Shown here: positions 8,267 to 16,980 of the stretch, in pieces
How positions within the stretch are numbered: the first letter of the stretch is position 1
Layout: each line of letters starts with the position of its first letter
Assembly (NCBI GenBank): GCA_017548425.1
Contig: JAFZAB010000112.1
Coordinates: forward strand, 1 to 64,000
DNA length: 64,000 bases
DNA from: Victivallales bacterium
GTDB taxonomy: Bacteria > Verrucomicrobiota > Lentisphaeria > Oligosphaerales > Oligosphaeraceae
Direction: 5' to 3'
Notes under the pieces: model-generated
Told to the model about the DNA's origin: nothing
The model's input: the letters and a program-made list of their open reading frames with translations, nothing else
The model's database searches: none
Translations under genes and position numbers: made by a program

Positions 8267-8386
8267 GCCGTGTTGCCTGTTTTGGAACCTGTGCGGCAGG
8301 AACGCTGTGAACCGGGTCAGGTTGGGAACAAAGCAGCCCTAAGCAGCCTACTTGGGCGCCAGGACCTCTGATTCAGGTGACACGGC
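8267..8386 (+). ncRNA. ffs: Signal recognition particle RNA, small bacterial type (4.5S)
   Basis: The RNA that scaffolds Ffh in the signal recognition particle. The 5' end GCCGTGT pairs with ACACGGC at the 3' end. The diagnostic domain IV is complete: GGTCAGG (8315-8321), a short TTG/CAA stem closed by a GGAA tetraloop (8325-8328), and AGCAGCC (8332-8338). Length is about 120 nt, and a T-rich run (8387-8393) follows the closing stem. Its position directly before dnaX is conserved in many bacteria, which supports the call. Confidence 0.93.
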
Positions 8387-8444
8387 ATTTTTTATTTCGT
8401 GAAATCAAATGGGACGGAGGAGTCAACCCAAGGGGGCAGTTGTC

Positions 8445-10334
8445 ATGGCGTATCAAGTTCTGGCGAGAAAATGGCGTCCGCAGACGTTTGCGGAAGTAGT
8501 CGGGCAGGAGCATATCAGCCGGACTCTGAGGAATGCGATTATCCAGAACCGCATCGGCCATGCGTATCTATTTGTTGGTTCGCGCGGAATTGGCAAGACA
8601 ACGACGGCGCGAATTTTCGCAAAGGCTTTGAATTGCGCGAATAACATCGATGGTGAGCCATGCTGCCAATGCCAGAGCTGCCGTGAAGTGGCGGCCGGAA
8701 CGTCCATGGATGTGATTGAAATCGATGGTGCGTCGCACAACAAAGTGGAGCATATCCGCGACATCCGTGAAAACGTGCAATACACGCCTGTCAATGGCAA
8801 ATACAAAATCTATATCATCGACGAAGTCCATATGCTGACGCCGCAGGCGTGGAATGCCTTGCTGAAGACGTTGGAAGAGCCGCCAGAGCATGTGAAATTC
8901 CTTTTCGCGACGACGGAGCCGCATAAAGTTTTGCCGACGATCATCTCCCGTTGCCAGCGTTTTGATTTGAAACGCATCTCCGTTCCGTTGATTGTCCAGC
9001 GGTTGCGGCAGATTGCGGACGGCGAACATATCCATGTGGAAGATAACGCTTTGGCGGCCATCGCCCGTGCGGCGGATGGCGGCATGCGCGATGCGCAGTC
9101 CATTTTCGACCAGATGATCGCCTTCTGCGGCGGTTTGGCCGAAGGTGAACTGATTACGGAAAAAGATGTCATCGATGTATTCGGATTGGCTTCCGGCATT
9201 GAACTGCGCGAAATGGCCGCGGCTTTGTTCACGAACGACATTAATCGCGCAATGGTCGTGTTGCAGTCGTTGGCGGACAGCGGCCGTGATTTGGAACGTT
9301 TGTTCGGCGATTTGATTAATTACGTCCGCAACATCATGGTGGCGGGCATTTGCGATGATCCGTCTAAGTTCTTGGAAGTGAGCGATAGCGAACTGGCAGA
9401 TTTGATCGGCATCGGCCGTTCGATTGACCGCCAGATGGTTCAGCGGATTTTGCAAGGATTGGTGGCGCAGGAATGGTCGTTCCGCGCGGCTGTCAATAAG
9501 CGGATTTATTTCGAGACTGTTTTGGCCCGTGTCATGCTGGATGCGCATAGTGTGCAGTTGGATGATATTATTGCGCGACTGAATGTGCTGACAGGCGTGT
9601 TGCCGCCAGACCAATTGCCGCCTCCACGGCCTGCGATTGTGATTCCGCCCGCCGCCGTTAGCACGGCGGCCGCAACACCTACGTCGCAACCTACTGTACA
9701 GCCGCAAGTAGCTGCACAGCAGCCTGTTGCGGCGCCGCAACCAGTAGCCGCACCGCAGCCAATTGAGCCGCAACCCGTAGCCGCGTCGCAGCCAACTGAA
9801 CCACCACCCGCCGCCGTTAGCACGGTAGCTGCAACAACTCCACCACAGCCCGTAGAGGTCCCACAGCCTGTGGCCGACACACCACAACCCGCGCTTGTTT
9901 ACACGGCTCCTGACATGCAGGAGCCGTTGACGACATCTGCTCCGCAAGATCCTGCGCCTCAAGAACCTGTGACAACGCCATCGCAACCCGCCGCGCCATC
10001 AGCAGTTGAGCCGCCAGCGGCCAATCCGGTAGATGACGAAGAGGCCAGACTGACGACGGCGAATGTCCTGTTGAGCATGAGCCAGCAGGATAATTTCGAA
10101 TATAATGACGATATCACGCCGGAGACGGATGTGTCCATTCCGCAGACACCGTTTTTGGCGGCTACGACATCCACGCGGGACAATGTCTCGGAAGAGGCGG
10201 AATCGCTTGGCAAAGGTTTGCGTGAGCCGACGGCGGAAGAGTTGCAAAAGCTTCGTGAACATCCATTTGTGAAACAAGTCAATGATTTGTTTGCGACGGA
10301 TGTCATCTTCGCGCGTGTCAAGAAGAATCAGTAG
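8445..10334 (+). CDS. dnaX: DNA polymerase III subunit gamma/tau
   Basis: AAA+ subunit of the clamp loader that joins the replicative polymerase to the helicase. Start ATG 8445 (MAYQVLARKWRPQTFAEVVG) follows AAGGGGGCAG; the longer reading from 8409 includes this site. The 629 aa product has Walker A GSRGIGKTTTA near residue 45, a zinc site (Cys64 and the cluster CCQCQSC near 73-79), Walker B YIIDEVHML, and the sensor region FATTEPHKVLPTIISRCQRF. Residues about 390-515 are a Pro/Gln/Ala/Thr-rich linker of imperfect repeats typical of tau. No A-rich slippery site was seen, so a separate gamma by frameshifting is not supported. Confidence 0.95.
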   Translation: MAYQVLARKWRPQTFAEVVGQEHISRTLRNAIIQNRIGHAYLFVGSRGIGKTTTARIFAKALNCANNIDGEPCCQCQSCREVAAGTSMDVIEIDGASHNKVEHIRDIRENVQYTPVNGKYKIYIIDEVHMLTPQAWNALLKTLEEPPEHVKFLFATTEPHKVLPTIISRCQRFDLKRISVPLIVQRLRQIADGEHIHVEDNALAAIARAADGGMRDAQSIFDQMIAFCGGLAEGELITEKDVIDVFGLASGIELREMAAALFTNDINRAMVVLQSLADSGRDLERLFGDLINYVRNIMVAGICDDPSKFLEVSDSELADLIGIGRSIDRQMVQRILQGLVAQEWSFRAAVNKRIYFETVLARVMLDAHSVQLDDIIARLNVLTGVLPPDQLPPPRPAIVIPPAAVSTAAATPTSQPTVQPQVAAQQPVAAPQPVAAPQPIEPQPVAASQPTEPPPAAVSTVAATTPPQPVEVPQPVADTPQPALVYTAPDMQEPLTTSAPQDPAPQEPVTTPSQPAAPSAVEPPAANPVDDEEARLTTANVLLSMSQQDNFEYNDDITPETDVSIPQTPFLAATTSTRDNVSEEAESLGKGLREPTAEELQKLREHPFVKQVNDLFATDVIFARVKKNQ

Positions 10335-10360
10335 TCAAAAGAATAATCCGAGAGGTGAAA

Positions 10361-10966
10361 ATGGCCGCATATCCACCTGCATTGCAACGCTTGACGGCGT
10401 ACTTCTCCCGTCTGCCCGGCATCGGCAAGCGGACGGCGGAGCGTCTGGCGTTGTCGTGCATGGATTGGCCGGAGGCGGATTTGCAGGGCTTTGCGGAGTC
10501 GCTTGGCACGTTGCGTTCCCGCATCAGACGATGCGCCATTTGCGGAAATCTTTCGGAGGAAGAGACGTGTTCGATTTGCCGTGACGGGCAGCGTCAGCGG
10601 AATGTGATCTGCGTTGTGGAGCAGCCGTCGCAACTGATGGTTTTGGAAAATTCCGGTTGTTTTCGCGGATTGTACCATGTCTTGGGCGGCAAGCTGTCGC
10701 CGCTTTCCGGAAAAGGCCCGGAAGATTTGCGTATCAAGGAGTTGCGCGCACGATTGGTCGATGGCGGCGTGGCGGAACTGATATTGGCGACAAGTCCGGA
10801 TGTGGAAGGTGAGGCGACGGCGCATTATCTGGCGCAGGAATTCGCTGATTTGCCAGTGCGGATTACGCGAATCGCGTCCGGTGTGCCAATTGGTTCAGAT
10901 TTGACGTATGCGGATGCGGCGACGCTGGCCATCGCCATCGGAAGCCGTCGGTCATTGGGAGAATAG
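10361..10966 (+). CDS. recR: Recombination mediator RecR
   Basis: RecR works with RecF/RecO to load RecA at gaps. The 201 aa product from ATG 10361 (AGAGGTG upstream) has an N-terminal helix-hairpin-helix (FSRLPGIGKRTAERLAL), a four-cysteine zinc motif (CAICGNLSEEETCSIC) near residues 57-72, and a Toprim domain (VICVVEQPSQLMVLENSG ... LATSPDVEGEATAHYL). It lies 26 bases after dnaX; the ybaB gene usually between them is missing. A Xer gene begins immediately after its stop. Confidence 0.96.
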   Translation: MAAYPPALQRLTAYFSRLPGIGKRTAERLALSCMDWPEADLQGFAESLGTLRSRIRRCAICGNLSEEETCSICRDGQRQRNVICVVEQPSQLMVLENSGCFRGLYHVLGGKLSPLSGKGPEDLRIKELRARLVDGGVAELILATSPDVEGEATAHYLAQEFADLPVRITRIASGVPIGSDLTYADAATLAIAIGSRRSLGE

Positions 10967-11863
10967 TTGGATATGCTGAGGGAGTGCTTCAACGATTTCA
11001 TCGGCCATCTACGGCTGGAGCGCGGTCTGTCGCCACGAACGGCGAAGGCCTATGGTTCCGACATGGAGTTTTTCATCCGCTATCTAGAATCTCTGCATAT
11101 CGATGAATGGGAAGATGTTAGACGGGATGATATCAGCGATTTTCTAGAGGCGGATAAAGACAATGGCATGGAGCCGACGACGCTCGCGAGACGTCTTGTC
11201 TCCATCAAAGTCTTTTTCCGCTATCTTGTTGAAGAGCAAATCATCAAGAATGACATCACGGACATCATGGAGGGAAGTCGTAACCGTCTGCTATTGCCTG
11301 GCTTCCTGACGGAAGCGGAGGTGGACAGACTGATCGCCGCATACACGGGCAACGACCTTCTGACGATTCGTAATCGCGCCATCATCGAAGTGCTTTACGC
11401 AAGCGGCCTTCGCGCGTCTGAAATCACACAACTACGGCTGGAGAAGGTCGATTTTAACGAAAGCTACCTGCGAATCATCGGCAAGCGTGATAAAGAGCGC
11501 GTCGTTCCGTTCGGACGCGAGGCGAGCGCTTGCATGGCAGCCTATCTTCGTGAAGTTCGGCCGAAACTGGACAAGACAGGAAAGGCATTGGAGTTTTTCT
11601 TGTCGCGCACGGGAAAGGCTTTGACGCGCGAACGGATATGGATGATTGTGACGGAGGCGGCGCGTATCGCGGGTATTGACAAGGAGATATATCCGCACAT
11701 GCTCCGCCATTCGTTCGCGACGCATCTTTTGAAAAATGGCGCGGATCTGCGCGTGATTCAGGAGATGCTCGGCCATGCGAATATTTCGACGACTCAAATC
11801 TATACGCATACGGATAGTTCGCGGTTCGCGAATGCGCACCACCAGTTCCATCCGCGTGCATGA
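10967..11863 (+). CDS. Tyrosine recombinase XerC/XerD family
   Basis: Site-specific recombinase, probably one half of the XerCD system resolving chromosome dimers. The 298 aa length and N-terminal SAM-like domain (FNDFIGHLRLERGLSPRTAKAY) fit XerC/D. Catalytic residues are visible: Arg in YASGLRASEITQLRLEK, Lys in GKRDKERVVPFG, His-x-x-Arg in HMLRHSFATHLL, His in MLGHANISTTQIY and the Tyr in QIYTH. TTG 10967 directly abuts recR and has GGGAG at an ideal distance; ATG 10973 is the alternative. XerC versus XerD cannot be separated by eye, though XerD is somewhat favoured by length. Confidence 0.92.
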   Translation: MDMLRECFNDFIGHLRLERGLSPRTAKAYGSDMEFFIRYLESLHIDEWEDVRRDDISDFLEADKDNGMEPTTLARRLVSIKVFFRYLVEEQIIKNDITDIMEGSRNRLLLPGFLTEAEVDRLIAAYTGNDLLTIRNRAIIEVLYASGLRASEITQLRLEKVDFNESYLRIIGKRDKERVVPFGREASACMAAYLREVRPKLDKTGKALEFFLSRTGKALTRERIWMIVTEAARIAGIDKEIYPHMLRHSFATHLLKNGADLRVIQEMLGHANISTTQIYTHTDSSRFANAHHQFHPRA

Positions 11864-11894
11864 CGTCTTTTCAATGACCATAACGGAGACGAAC

Positions 11895-12188
11895 ATGAAA
11901 TTGAAGAAAACAATGGTATCGGTTGCCTTGGCTGCTGTGCTGTTCGGTTGCGTGAAGTCGCCGAACGTGGAGCGTGTGGCGGCGGAGACGAAAAAAGGCC
12001 TGGAGGCCAGTTGGGCCGGAAAAGGCGTTACCGTGACGGCCGTCAATTTGTCGCCCGACGGGATAGACAAGTATTCTGGAACGGTTTCCGTGAAAGGCGA
12101 CGGCTGGGAGGAGGACGTCAAGATCACGGTCGCGTACAAGGACGAGCAGATCACATGGAATGTGGATAAATGGGCGATGGCGAAATAG
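11895..12188 (+). CDS. Small lipoprotein of unknown function
   Basis: A 97 aa protein with a classical lipoprotein signal: MKLKK, a hydrophobic stretch, and the lipobox LFGC with Cys19 as the lipidated residue. Start ATG 11895 is supported by GGAGAC upstream; an in-frame extension back to 11775 lies inside the Xer gene. The mature part is short and hydrophilic with a beta-like pattern (GVTVTAVNLSPDG, YSGTVSVKGDGW, DVKITVAYKDEQITWNV), so it may be one small beta domain. I do not recognise a family. It lies 31 bases after the Xer stop and could share its transcript. Confidence 0.8.
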   Translation: MKLKKTMVSVALAAVLFGCVKSPNVERVAAETKKGLEASWAGKGVTVTAVNLSPDGIDKYSGTVSVKGDGWEEDVKITVAYKDEQITWNVDKWAMAK

Positions 12189-12203
12189 GCCGTTGGCCTA
12201 TTT

Positions 12204-12271
12204 CGGCTTATGGCTAAAAGCTTATGGCTTATGGGAAGGGACGAAAGGGACGAAAGGGACGAAAGGGACAG
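12204..12271. repeat. Adjoining GGCTTAT and AAGGGACGA tandem arrays
   Basis: GGCTTAT-type heptamers, mixed with a TAAAAGCTT variant, occupy 12204-12235. They are followed by four 9-base units (AAGGGACGA three times, then AAGGGACAG; 12236-12271). The block fills most of the gap between the lipoprotein and the CPBP protease gene, and a single GCTTAAGGC remnant follows at about 12280-12288. Confidence 0.8.
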
Positions 12272-12309
12272 GAAGAGTGCTTAAGGCCTGTGGCTGATGT
12301 TTATTGGAA

Positions 12310-13059
12310 ATGTTAATGGAAGAAGATCAGGAGAGAGCCGAAATCGTTGAAGCGGAAGCTCTTGATGCGGCGCGGCAGTATGCGGTCGCAGTCGTGTGGG
12401 CTTTGGTTGGCTTCGGGCTCGGCATGGTCGTTGCGCGTGCCGTGACGGCAATATTCAAGCCGCAACAGCCTGTCGTCCAATTGCTTCTGGGGCTTCTTCC
12501 GTTTCAATTGACGGCGCCGTTGGCGGCAGTTATCAGTCTGCGAAGCATGACGGCGCAGAAAGGATGGCGGCAGACGGTTGAATGGGATGTTCCGCGGCTG
12601 GTTGATTTAGTGGCGTTCAGAACGCATGCTGTTCTGTTTGTGTTGTGCATATTCTGTTCGGTTGCAATCAATTGGCTGTCGAAAACGGTTTGTGACAAAT
12701 TCGGCATACCGTTTCCCGAACAGTCGTTGATCCAGATGGCGCATGGCAATTCCAATGTGCTCTTTTGGATTATCGCATTTTTCAGCGTAATGATTTTGGC
12801 GCCTTGCGTAGAGGAATTTCTCTATCGTCAGATCATGTTCAAGGCGTTGGAAGGGGCTTTGCGACGGCGTTGGGCGGCAGTTTCATTGACGGCATTGTGC
12901 TTCGCATTGGCGCACGGCGTACTGCCGATGGCTCCTGCGTTGTTTGTGTTGGGAGTGCTGTTTCAGGAGGCGAAACGGCGCGGCGGATTGCGGCAGTCCA
13001 TTGTGCTTCATTCATGCTACAACGGATTGATGTTGGCCCTCGTATTGTTATTCGACTGA
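12310..13059 (+). CDS. CPBP-family intramembrane glutamic endopeptidase
   Basis: A 249 aa multi-pass membrane protein of the CPBP (ABI, Rce1-like) group. The family motifs are complete: the EEFLYR box with Glu168-Glu169, FALAHG with His202, and HSCYN with His234 and Asn238. About seven hydrophobic segments can be counted. ATG 12310 or 12316 are both possible starts; a TTG at 12304 is less likely. Family members cleave prenylated or other membrane proteins, and in bacteria some act in bacteriocin immunity; the substrate here is unknown. It converges on ung, with 2 bases between the stops. Confidence 0.88.
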   Translation: MLMEEDQERAEIVEAEALDAARQYAVAVVWALVGFGLGMVVARAVTAIFKPQQPVVQLLLGLLPFQLTAPLAAVISLRSMTAQKGWRQTVEWDVPRLVDLVAFRTHAVLFVLCIFCSVAINWLSKTVCDKFGIPFPEQSLIQMAHGNSNVLFWIIAFFSVMILAPCVEEFLYRQIMFKALEGALRRRWAAVSLTALCFALAHGVLPMAPALFVLGVLFQEAKRRGGLRQSIVLHSCYNGLMLALVLLFD

Positions 13060-13061
13060 TG

Positions 13062-13733
13062 TTACAGCGTCCAATCAATAGGAGGCTGGCCTAATTTGGC
13101 GAGCGCTTCGTTGACGCGTGTGAATGGCCGTGAGCCAAAGAAGCCACGATAGGCCGACAGTGGCGAGGGATGGGCGGTCATGATGACGGCATGCCGCGAT
13201 GCGTCGATCAACGGCTTTTTCTTTTGCGCATGACCGCCCCAAAGCAAGAATACCAATGGTTTCGGACGAGCGGAAAGGGCTCTTATGGCGGCGTCCGTCA
13301 CCGCCTCCCAACCTTTATTCTGATGGGAGGCGGCCTGTCCTTCGCGGACGGTTAGAACGGTGTTCAACAGCATGACGCCTTGTTGTGTCCATGGCGACAA
13401 ATCAACGGTTTGCGGCATTGGACGTTGCAGATCGTCCGCATATTCCTTTAATATATTACGGAGCGACGCAGGGGCTTTTGTGTTCGGCGGAACGGAAAAG
13501 GCAAGACCGCAGGCTTGGCCTTGTTCATGGTAGGGATCCTGTCCGAGCAACAACAGTCGGACATCGTCAAACGGCGTTGCGGCGAAGGCGCGGAAAATCT
13601 GATGGCGCGGCGGAAATACCTGTCCTGACGCATATTCGCGATCCAGAAAGGCCTCCAAGGCATCCAGATTGACGCCTTGGAGTTTCAGAAATGGCCGCAT
13701 GGCGGCCAGCCAGTCTGCAGGGATGTCCAGCAT
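13062..13733 (-). CDS. ung: Uracil-DNA glycosylase, family 1
   Basis: Removes uracil from DNA as the first step of base excision repair. The 223 aa reading from ATG 13733 has the catalytic water-activating motif GQDPYHEQG (Asp66) and the DNA-intercalation motif HPSPLSAYRGFFG, with GVMLLNTVLTVREGQAASH between them. An upstream in-frame codon would start inside the aminotransferase gene. It begins 5 bases after that gene ends on the same strand, so the two are probably co-transcribed. Confidence 0.95.
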   Translation of the reverse strand: MLDIPADWLAAMRPFLKLQGVNLDALEAFLDREYASGQVFPPRHQIFRAFAATPFDDVRLLLLGQDPYHEQGQACGLAFSVPPNTKAPASLRNILKEYADDLQRPMPQTVDLSPWTQQGVMLLNTVLTVREGQAASHQNKGWEAVTDAAIRALSARPKPLVFLLWGGHAQKKKPLIDASRHAVIMTAHPSPLSAYRGFFGSRPFTRVNEALAKLGQPPIDWTL

Positions 13734-13738
13734 CGTTG

Positions 13739-15049
13739 TTATTTGGCGGTCAAGTCTTTGCAACCTTGATAGATGATATCGAAAAGCTCTTGAATCTGAT
13801 CGACTTCCAAACAGCTGAAGGCGATACGCAGATCCGTTGGCGTGACTGAGATGGTTCCGACGCCGTAGTTCTCAAGCAAATGCAACCGAAGCTTTTCCGA
13901 ATCCACATTCTTGATGCGAAGGCACATGAAATAACCGCTGTTGAATGGATAGACTTCCCATGCGTCATCGTATTTCGGATTGGAAAGGACTTCCTTCACC
14001 TTCGTGGCGCGATCTTTCATCTTGGCGACTTTCTGGGCACGCTCACGATAGAAGCTCGGACTGTTAAGTGCATGCAGGACAAGCTTCTGCGACAGAGCGG
14101 AGCAGTTGCTGATGACGCTGCGGATGACACCGCCGAACTTGGCGTTGAGCGCTTCATAGAGCGGCCATGGATCAACGGCGGATTTGACGGCGACGCTAAC
14201 GAAACCGACGCGGAGCCCCCAGACATAGACTTCCTTCGTCGCGGCATCCGCCTTGACGGCGAGCAGGCGTTCATGGCGGCCTGCCAGTTTCGTGAAGAGG
14301 GATTCCTGCATGCAGTGTTTGTCAAAAAACAGCCCGAAATAGGCGTCGTCGATGATAGCGACGATGTTGACGCCTTTTTCAGCGAGTTCGACGAGGGCGT
14401 TCGCGATGGCGTCGCCTTCGGCTTCCGTGGGCGTATATCCGCTGGGGTTGTTGGGGAAGTTCAAAAGAACGATAACTTTGTCATGGCCTTCTGAGTATTT
14501 CGTGAGGGCCTCGCGGAATGCATCGATATTGAAACCATTGTTTTTGAAGAACTTGTAGTAACAGGGCACGGCTTCTGAACGGACGACGAAGTTGAGGGCG
14601 TAGTTGCCCCAGTTCATGTCCGGATAGATGAGCGGATCGCCTGGATTGGCGAACATGTCCGCCAAAAGAGAGAGGCCATGGGAAAGGCCGTTTGTCACAA
14701 TGGGCAGGGAGACGGGATGGCCGGACAGCGACGGATTATCATGAAGCGTCTTGATTCGCCACGCTTCACGGAGCTTTGGATTTCCAGGGGACGGCGCGTA
14801 GAGGAGGGCCGAATTGGCGTCGATGCCCGGCAGTTCTTCCATGAGGGACGGGAGGGCCATGGCGTGGCCGTCTTCAAGAGCTGTTCCGATAGTGGCGTTG
14901 AATTTAGTGGCCAGGCTTTTCGCTTCCGCGGACTGGCTTAAGATGCCTTTTGGAAAATAGAAGCGCTTGCCGCGCTCGGATAGCATGTCGAGCACGTGTG
15001 GGTTGACGGCGGCGATTTGCCGGTTAAGTTCCTGTGCCAATGGGTTCAT
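13739..15049 (-). CDS. Class I/II aminotransferase, PLP-dependent
   Basis: Fold-type I PLP enzyme of 436 aa. Recognisable features are the cofactor-ring asparagine in VLLNFPNNPSGYTP, IIDDAYFGLFFD, the likely Schiff-base Lys in ADAATKEVYVWGLRVGF and the carboxylate-binding Arg in TDLRIAFSC. The protein resembles aspartate/aromatic aminotransferases and related 4-decarboxylases, but the amino-acid substrate cannot be read from sequence. It has no signal peptide and is cytoplasmic. ung follows on the same strand after 5 bases. Confidence 0.85.
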   Translation of the reverse strand: MNPLAQELNRQIAAVNPHVLDMLSERGKRFYFPKGILSQSAEAKSLATKFNATIGTALEDGHAMALPSLMEELPGIDANSALLYAPSPGNPKLREAWRIKTLHDNPSLSGHPVSLPIVTNGLSHGLSLLADMFANPGDPLIYPDMNWGNYALNFVVRSEAVPCYYKFFKNNGFNIDAFREALTKYSEGHDKVIVLLNFPNNPSGYTPTEAEGDAIANALVELAEKGVNIVAIIDDAYFGLFFDKHCMQESLFTKLAGRHERLLAVKADAATKEVYVWGLRVGFVSVAVKSAVDPWPLYEALNAKFGGVIRSVISNCSALSQKLVLHALNSPSFYRERAQKVAKMKDRATKVKEVLSNPKYDDAWEVYPFNSGYFMCLRIKNVDSEKLRLHLLENYGVGTISVTPTDLRIAFSCLEVDQIQELFDIIYQGCKDLTAK

Positions 15050-15336
15050 TCGGTGGCTCCCAAGAATAGCTCATGATTACAGACGTTGCCATTGAAGGCA
15101 AAAGACAAATTACTTAATATAATGCCACGGCATGAAAAAACTAGAAATTGACATTGGCAAGGCTTGGGAGTTGGACGAATGGGAATAAGAAGTTTTTCCA
15201 AAAAGTGTTTTTTCTTGTGTTGATGGCATAAGAAAATGGATTTGCAAACGTCTAATTAGAAGATATGTTTTAGTATGGCATGTTTCACAATGTCGTGATG
15301 GCAAGAGGTTAGGCAAACGAGACGCGGAGAAGCACG

Positions 15337-16953
15337 ATGAAAAGAATGCTGTTATTGGCGCTGTTATTGACCGTCTGTACGGTGTATGCAGACGACTCGA
15401 AGCCGATTCCGCCTGCGGATTTGAGGCGGAGGGAACAGGCCAAATGCATTCTGTGGCATGAAACAGAATTGACGGAGGCCGAGATGCAGTTGCTTATGGA
15501 GCTTCTGCACAATCCGCATCCAGATGTGGTGAAATATGCCTTTGTCGTTGCCGCTACGCGGAATGCGGATCATGTGGACAAACTGCATGCTGTGAGCACG
15601 GAAATCCAGAGACTTCAGGCGTTGGAACCGTTATTGACGATGGCCGGATTCTTTTTGCAACGCACAAATCCGCTGACTACGGAAGTGCTTGCGCAGGAGA
15701 TAAAAAGGCTAAGAGAAGCAGATAATCATGATGGCAAAGGAAATGATAATGAAAAGGTTTTCAGCCAAAAAACGGCGGCGGATTTTTATCAGGATATGCT
15801 GGTCTATCTACTGCTTCGTGAGGCGCGTCGAACAGGAAAAACTGTGGAAATTCCTGCCGGTGTTTCGTTAAGCAAGTCACAAAAGACGTTGTTGGAATAT
15901 GGTGTCAAGCCTGAAAGGGATGCTTGGGAATATCTGTTCGGAAAAATTAAGGCATTGGACAAGTCGCTCATGGTTGTTGACGGGGAGCAGAGGAGAAAGC
16001 TGATTCTCGTCAGATATGCGGTAGAAGAAGCCATGACCGCCTATTCAAAGGTGTTTTTCGATGAGGTCGCCGCTGTCTTGCAGTCTGGTGACGTTTCTGA
16101 TATGACGTGGGAGTTTCTTTGTAATTATATAGTTAGGGCGATGTGGCTTTTAGATGAAGAGCAAGAGAAGCGCCTTGTGGACATGAAACGCCAGTTGAAG
16201 AGGCCAATTGGGAGGGCGCAGGATATTCTGTGGAACGAAGTGGAACCGACGGTGGATGATTTGCGTGAGCTTTTGAACATGATTCATAGTCCATCGGCGG
16301 GGACGTCTGCATTTGCGTTGTCCGTCCTCATGGCGCGTTGTGCAGGCGAACGACGTGGGTTGCGTCGGATTGCGGATGTAATTTTGGAAAGCAGGTTAGA
16401 GGATAAGCCAGTCACTCGGCAGATGGCGGAATATATCAAGAAGAAACGTGGTGTTGTTACCGTGAAGAGCTTGCGTGAGACGCTGAAGCATGAAAAAGTG
16501 CCACGCGATGACTTGATAGGAAAGCCAGTGGACTGCTATCGCAATGTGTTGGTTTATCTGTTGCTTTGTGAGGCGCGGAAGAGCGGACAGAAACCAGACG
16601 TTTTCAAGGATGTCCATTGGGAAGATGGTCAGTATAATAAATTGAAGTATGCCTTCAAACCAGAAAAAGAGGCATGGAACTATCTGGTTTCGTATCTTGA
16701 AACAGATCCAAATAAAAAGTATTATGAAAATCCGAATGATTTCTTCGGCCCTTCATTGTCATCCTATTCAAAAGTGTTCTTTGAGGAGGCGATGACCGCC
16801 ATCCGTGCGGAAAGTACGTCCAATATGGCACGGTCTGCAATGATTCTTTATCTTTCGTTTAATCTTGAACGTCTGGACGAAAGGCAGTTCCAGCAGCTTT
16901 GGGATGTGCTGAAAGAATTAAAGATGCCATGGTATATCCTGTGGTGGTATTGA
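15337..16953 (+). CDS. Secreted protein with internal duplication, unknown function
   Basis: A 538 aa protein with a signal peptide (MKRMLLLALLLTVCTVYADD). It is built from two copies of one module about 250-260 residues long. QAKCILWHETELTEAEMQ in the first half matches AQDILWNEVEPTVDDLR in the second (Trp40 with Trp299), and DFYQDMLVYLLLREARRTGK matches DCYRNVLVYLLLCEARKSGQ (from about residues 149 and 399). A FFDEV/FFEEA segment after YSKV also repeats. The content is strongly helical with leucine-rich amphipathic patterns, so an alpha-solenoid is plausible. I recognise no family. Base composition is more A+T rich than neighbouring genes, and it stands alone between opposite-strand genes. 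Confidence 0.8.
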   Translation: MKRMLLLALLLTVCTVYADDSKPIPPADLRRREQAKCILWHETELTEAEMQLLMELLHNPHPDVVKYAFVVAATRNADHVDKLHAVSTEIQRLQALEPLLTMAGFFLQRTNPLTTEVLAQEIKRLREADNHDGKGNDNEKVFSQKTAADFYQDMLVYLLLREARRTGKTVEIPAGVSLSKSQKTLLEYGVKPERDAWEYLFGKIKALDKSLMVVDGEQRRKLILVRYAVEEAMTAYSKVFFDEVAAVLQSGDVSDMTWEFLCNYIVRAMWLLDEEQEKRLVDMKRQLKRPIGRAQDILWNEVEPTVDDLRELLNMIHSPSAGTSAFALSVLMARCAGERRGLRRIADVILESRLEDKPVTRQMAEYIKKKRGVVTVKSLRETLKHEKVPRDDLIGKPVDCYRNVLVYLLLCEARKSGQKPDVFKDVHWEDGQYNKLKYAFKPEKEAWNYLVSYLETDPNKKYYENPNDFFGPSLSSYSKVFFEEAMTAIRAESTSNMARSAMILYLSFNLERLDERQFQQLWDVLKELKMPWYILWWY

Positions 16954-16980
16954 ATGACACCATGATTAGAGGACAATCTG

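Noticed and set aside
8568-9986. A 472-codon minus-strand reading frame across dnaX
   Set aside because: Shadow of DnaX; the Cys/Gly/Trp/Arg-rich part is the complement of the Pro/Gln linker.
8445-10334. Programmed frameshift site in dnaX for a gamma form
   Set aside because: No A-rich slippery heptamer with a following hairpin was seen in the expected region.
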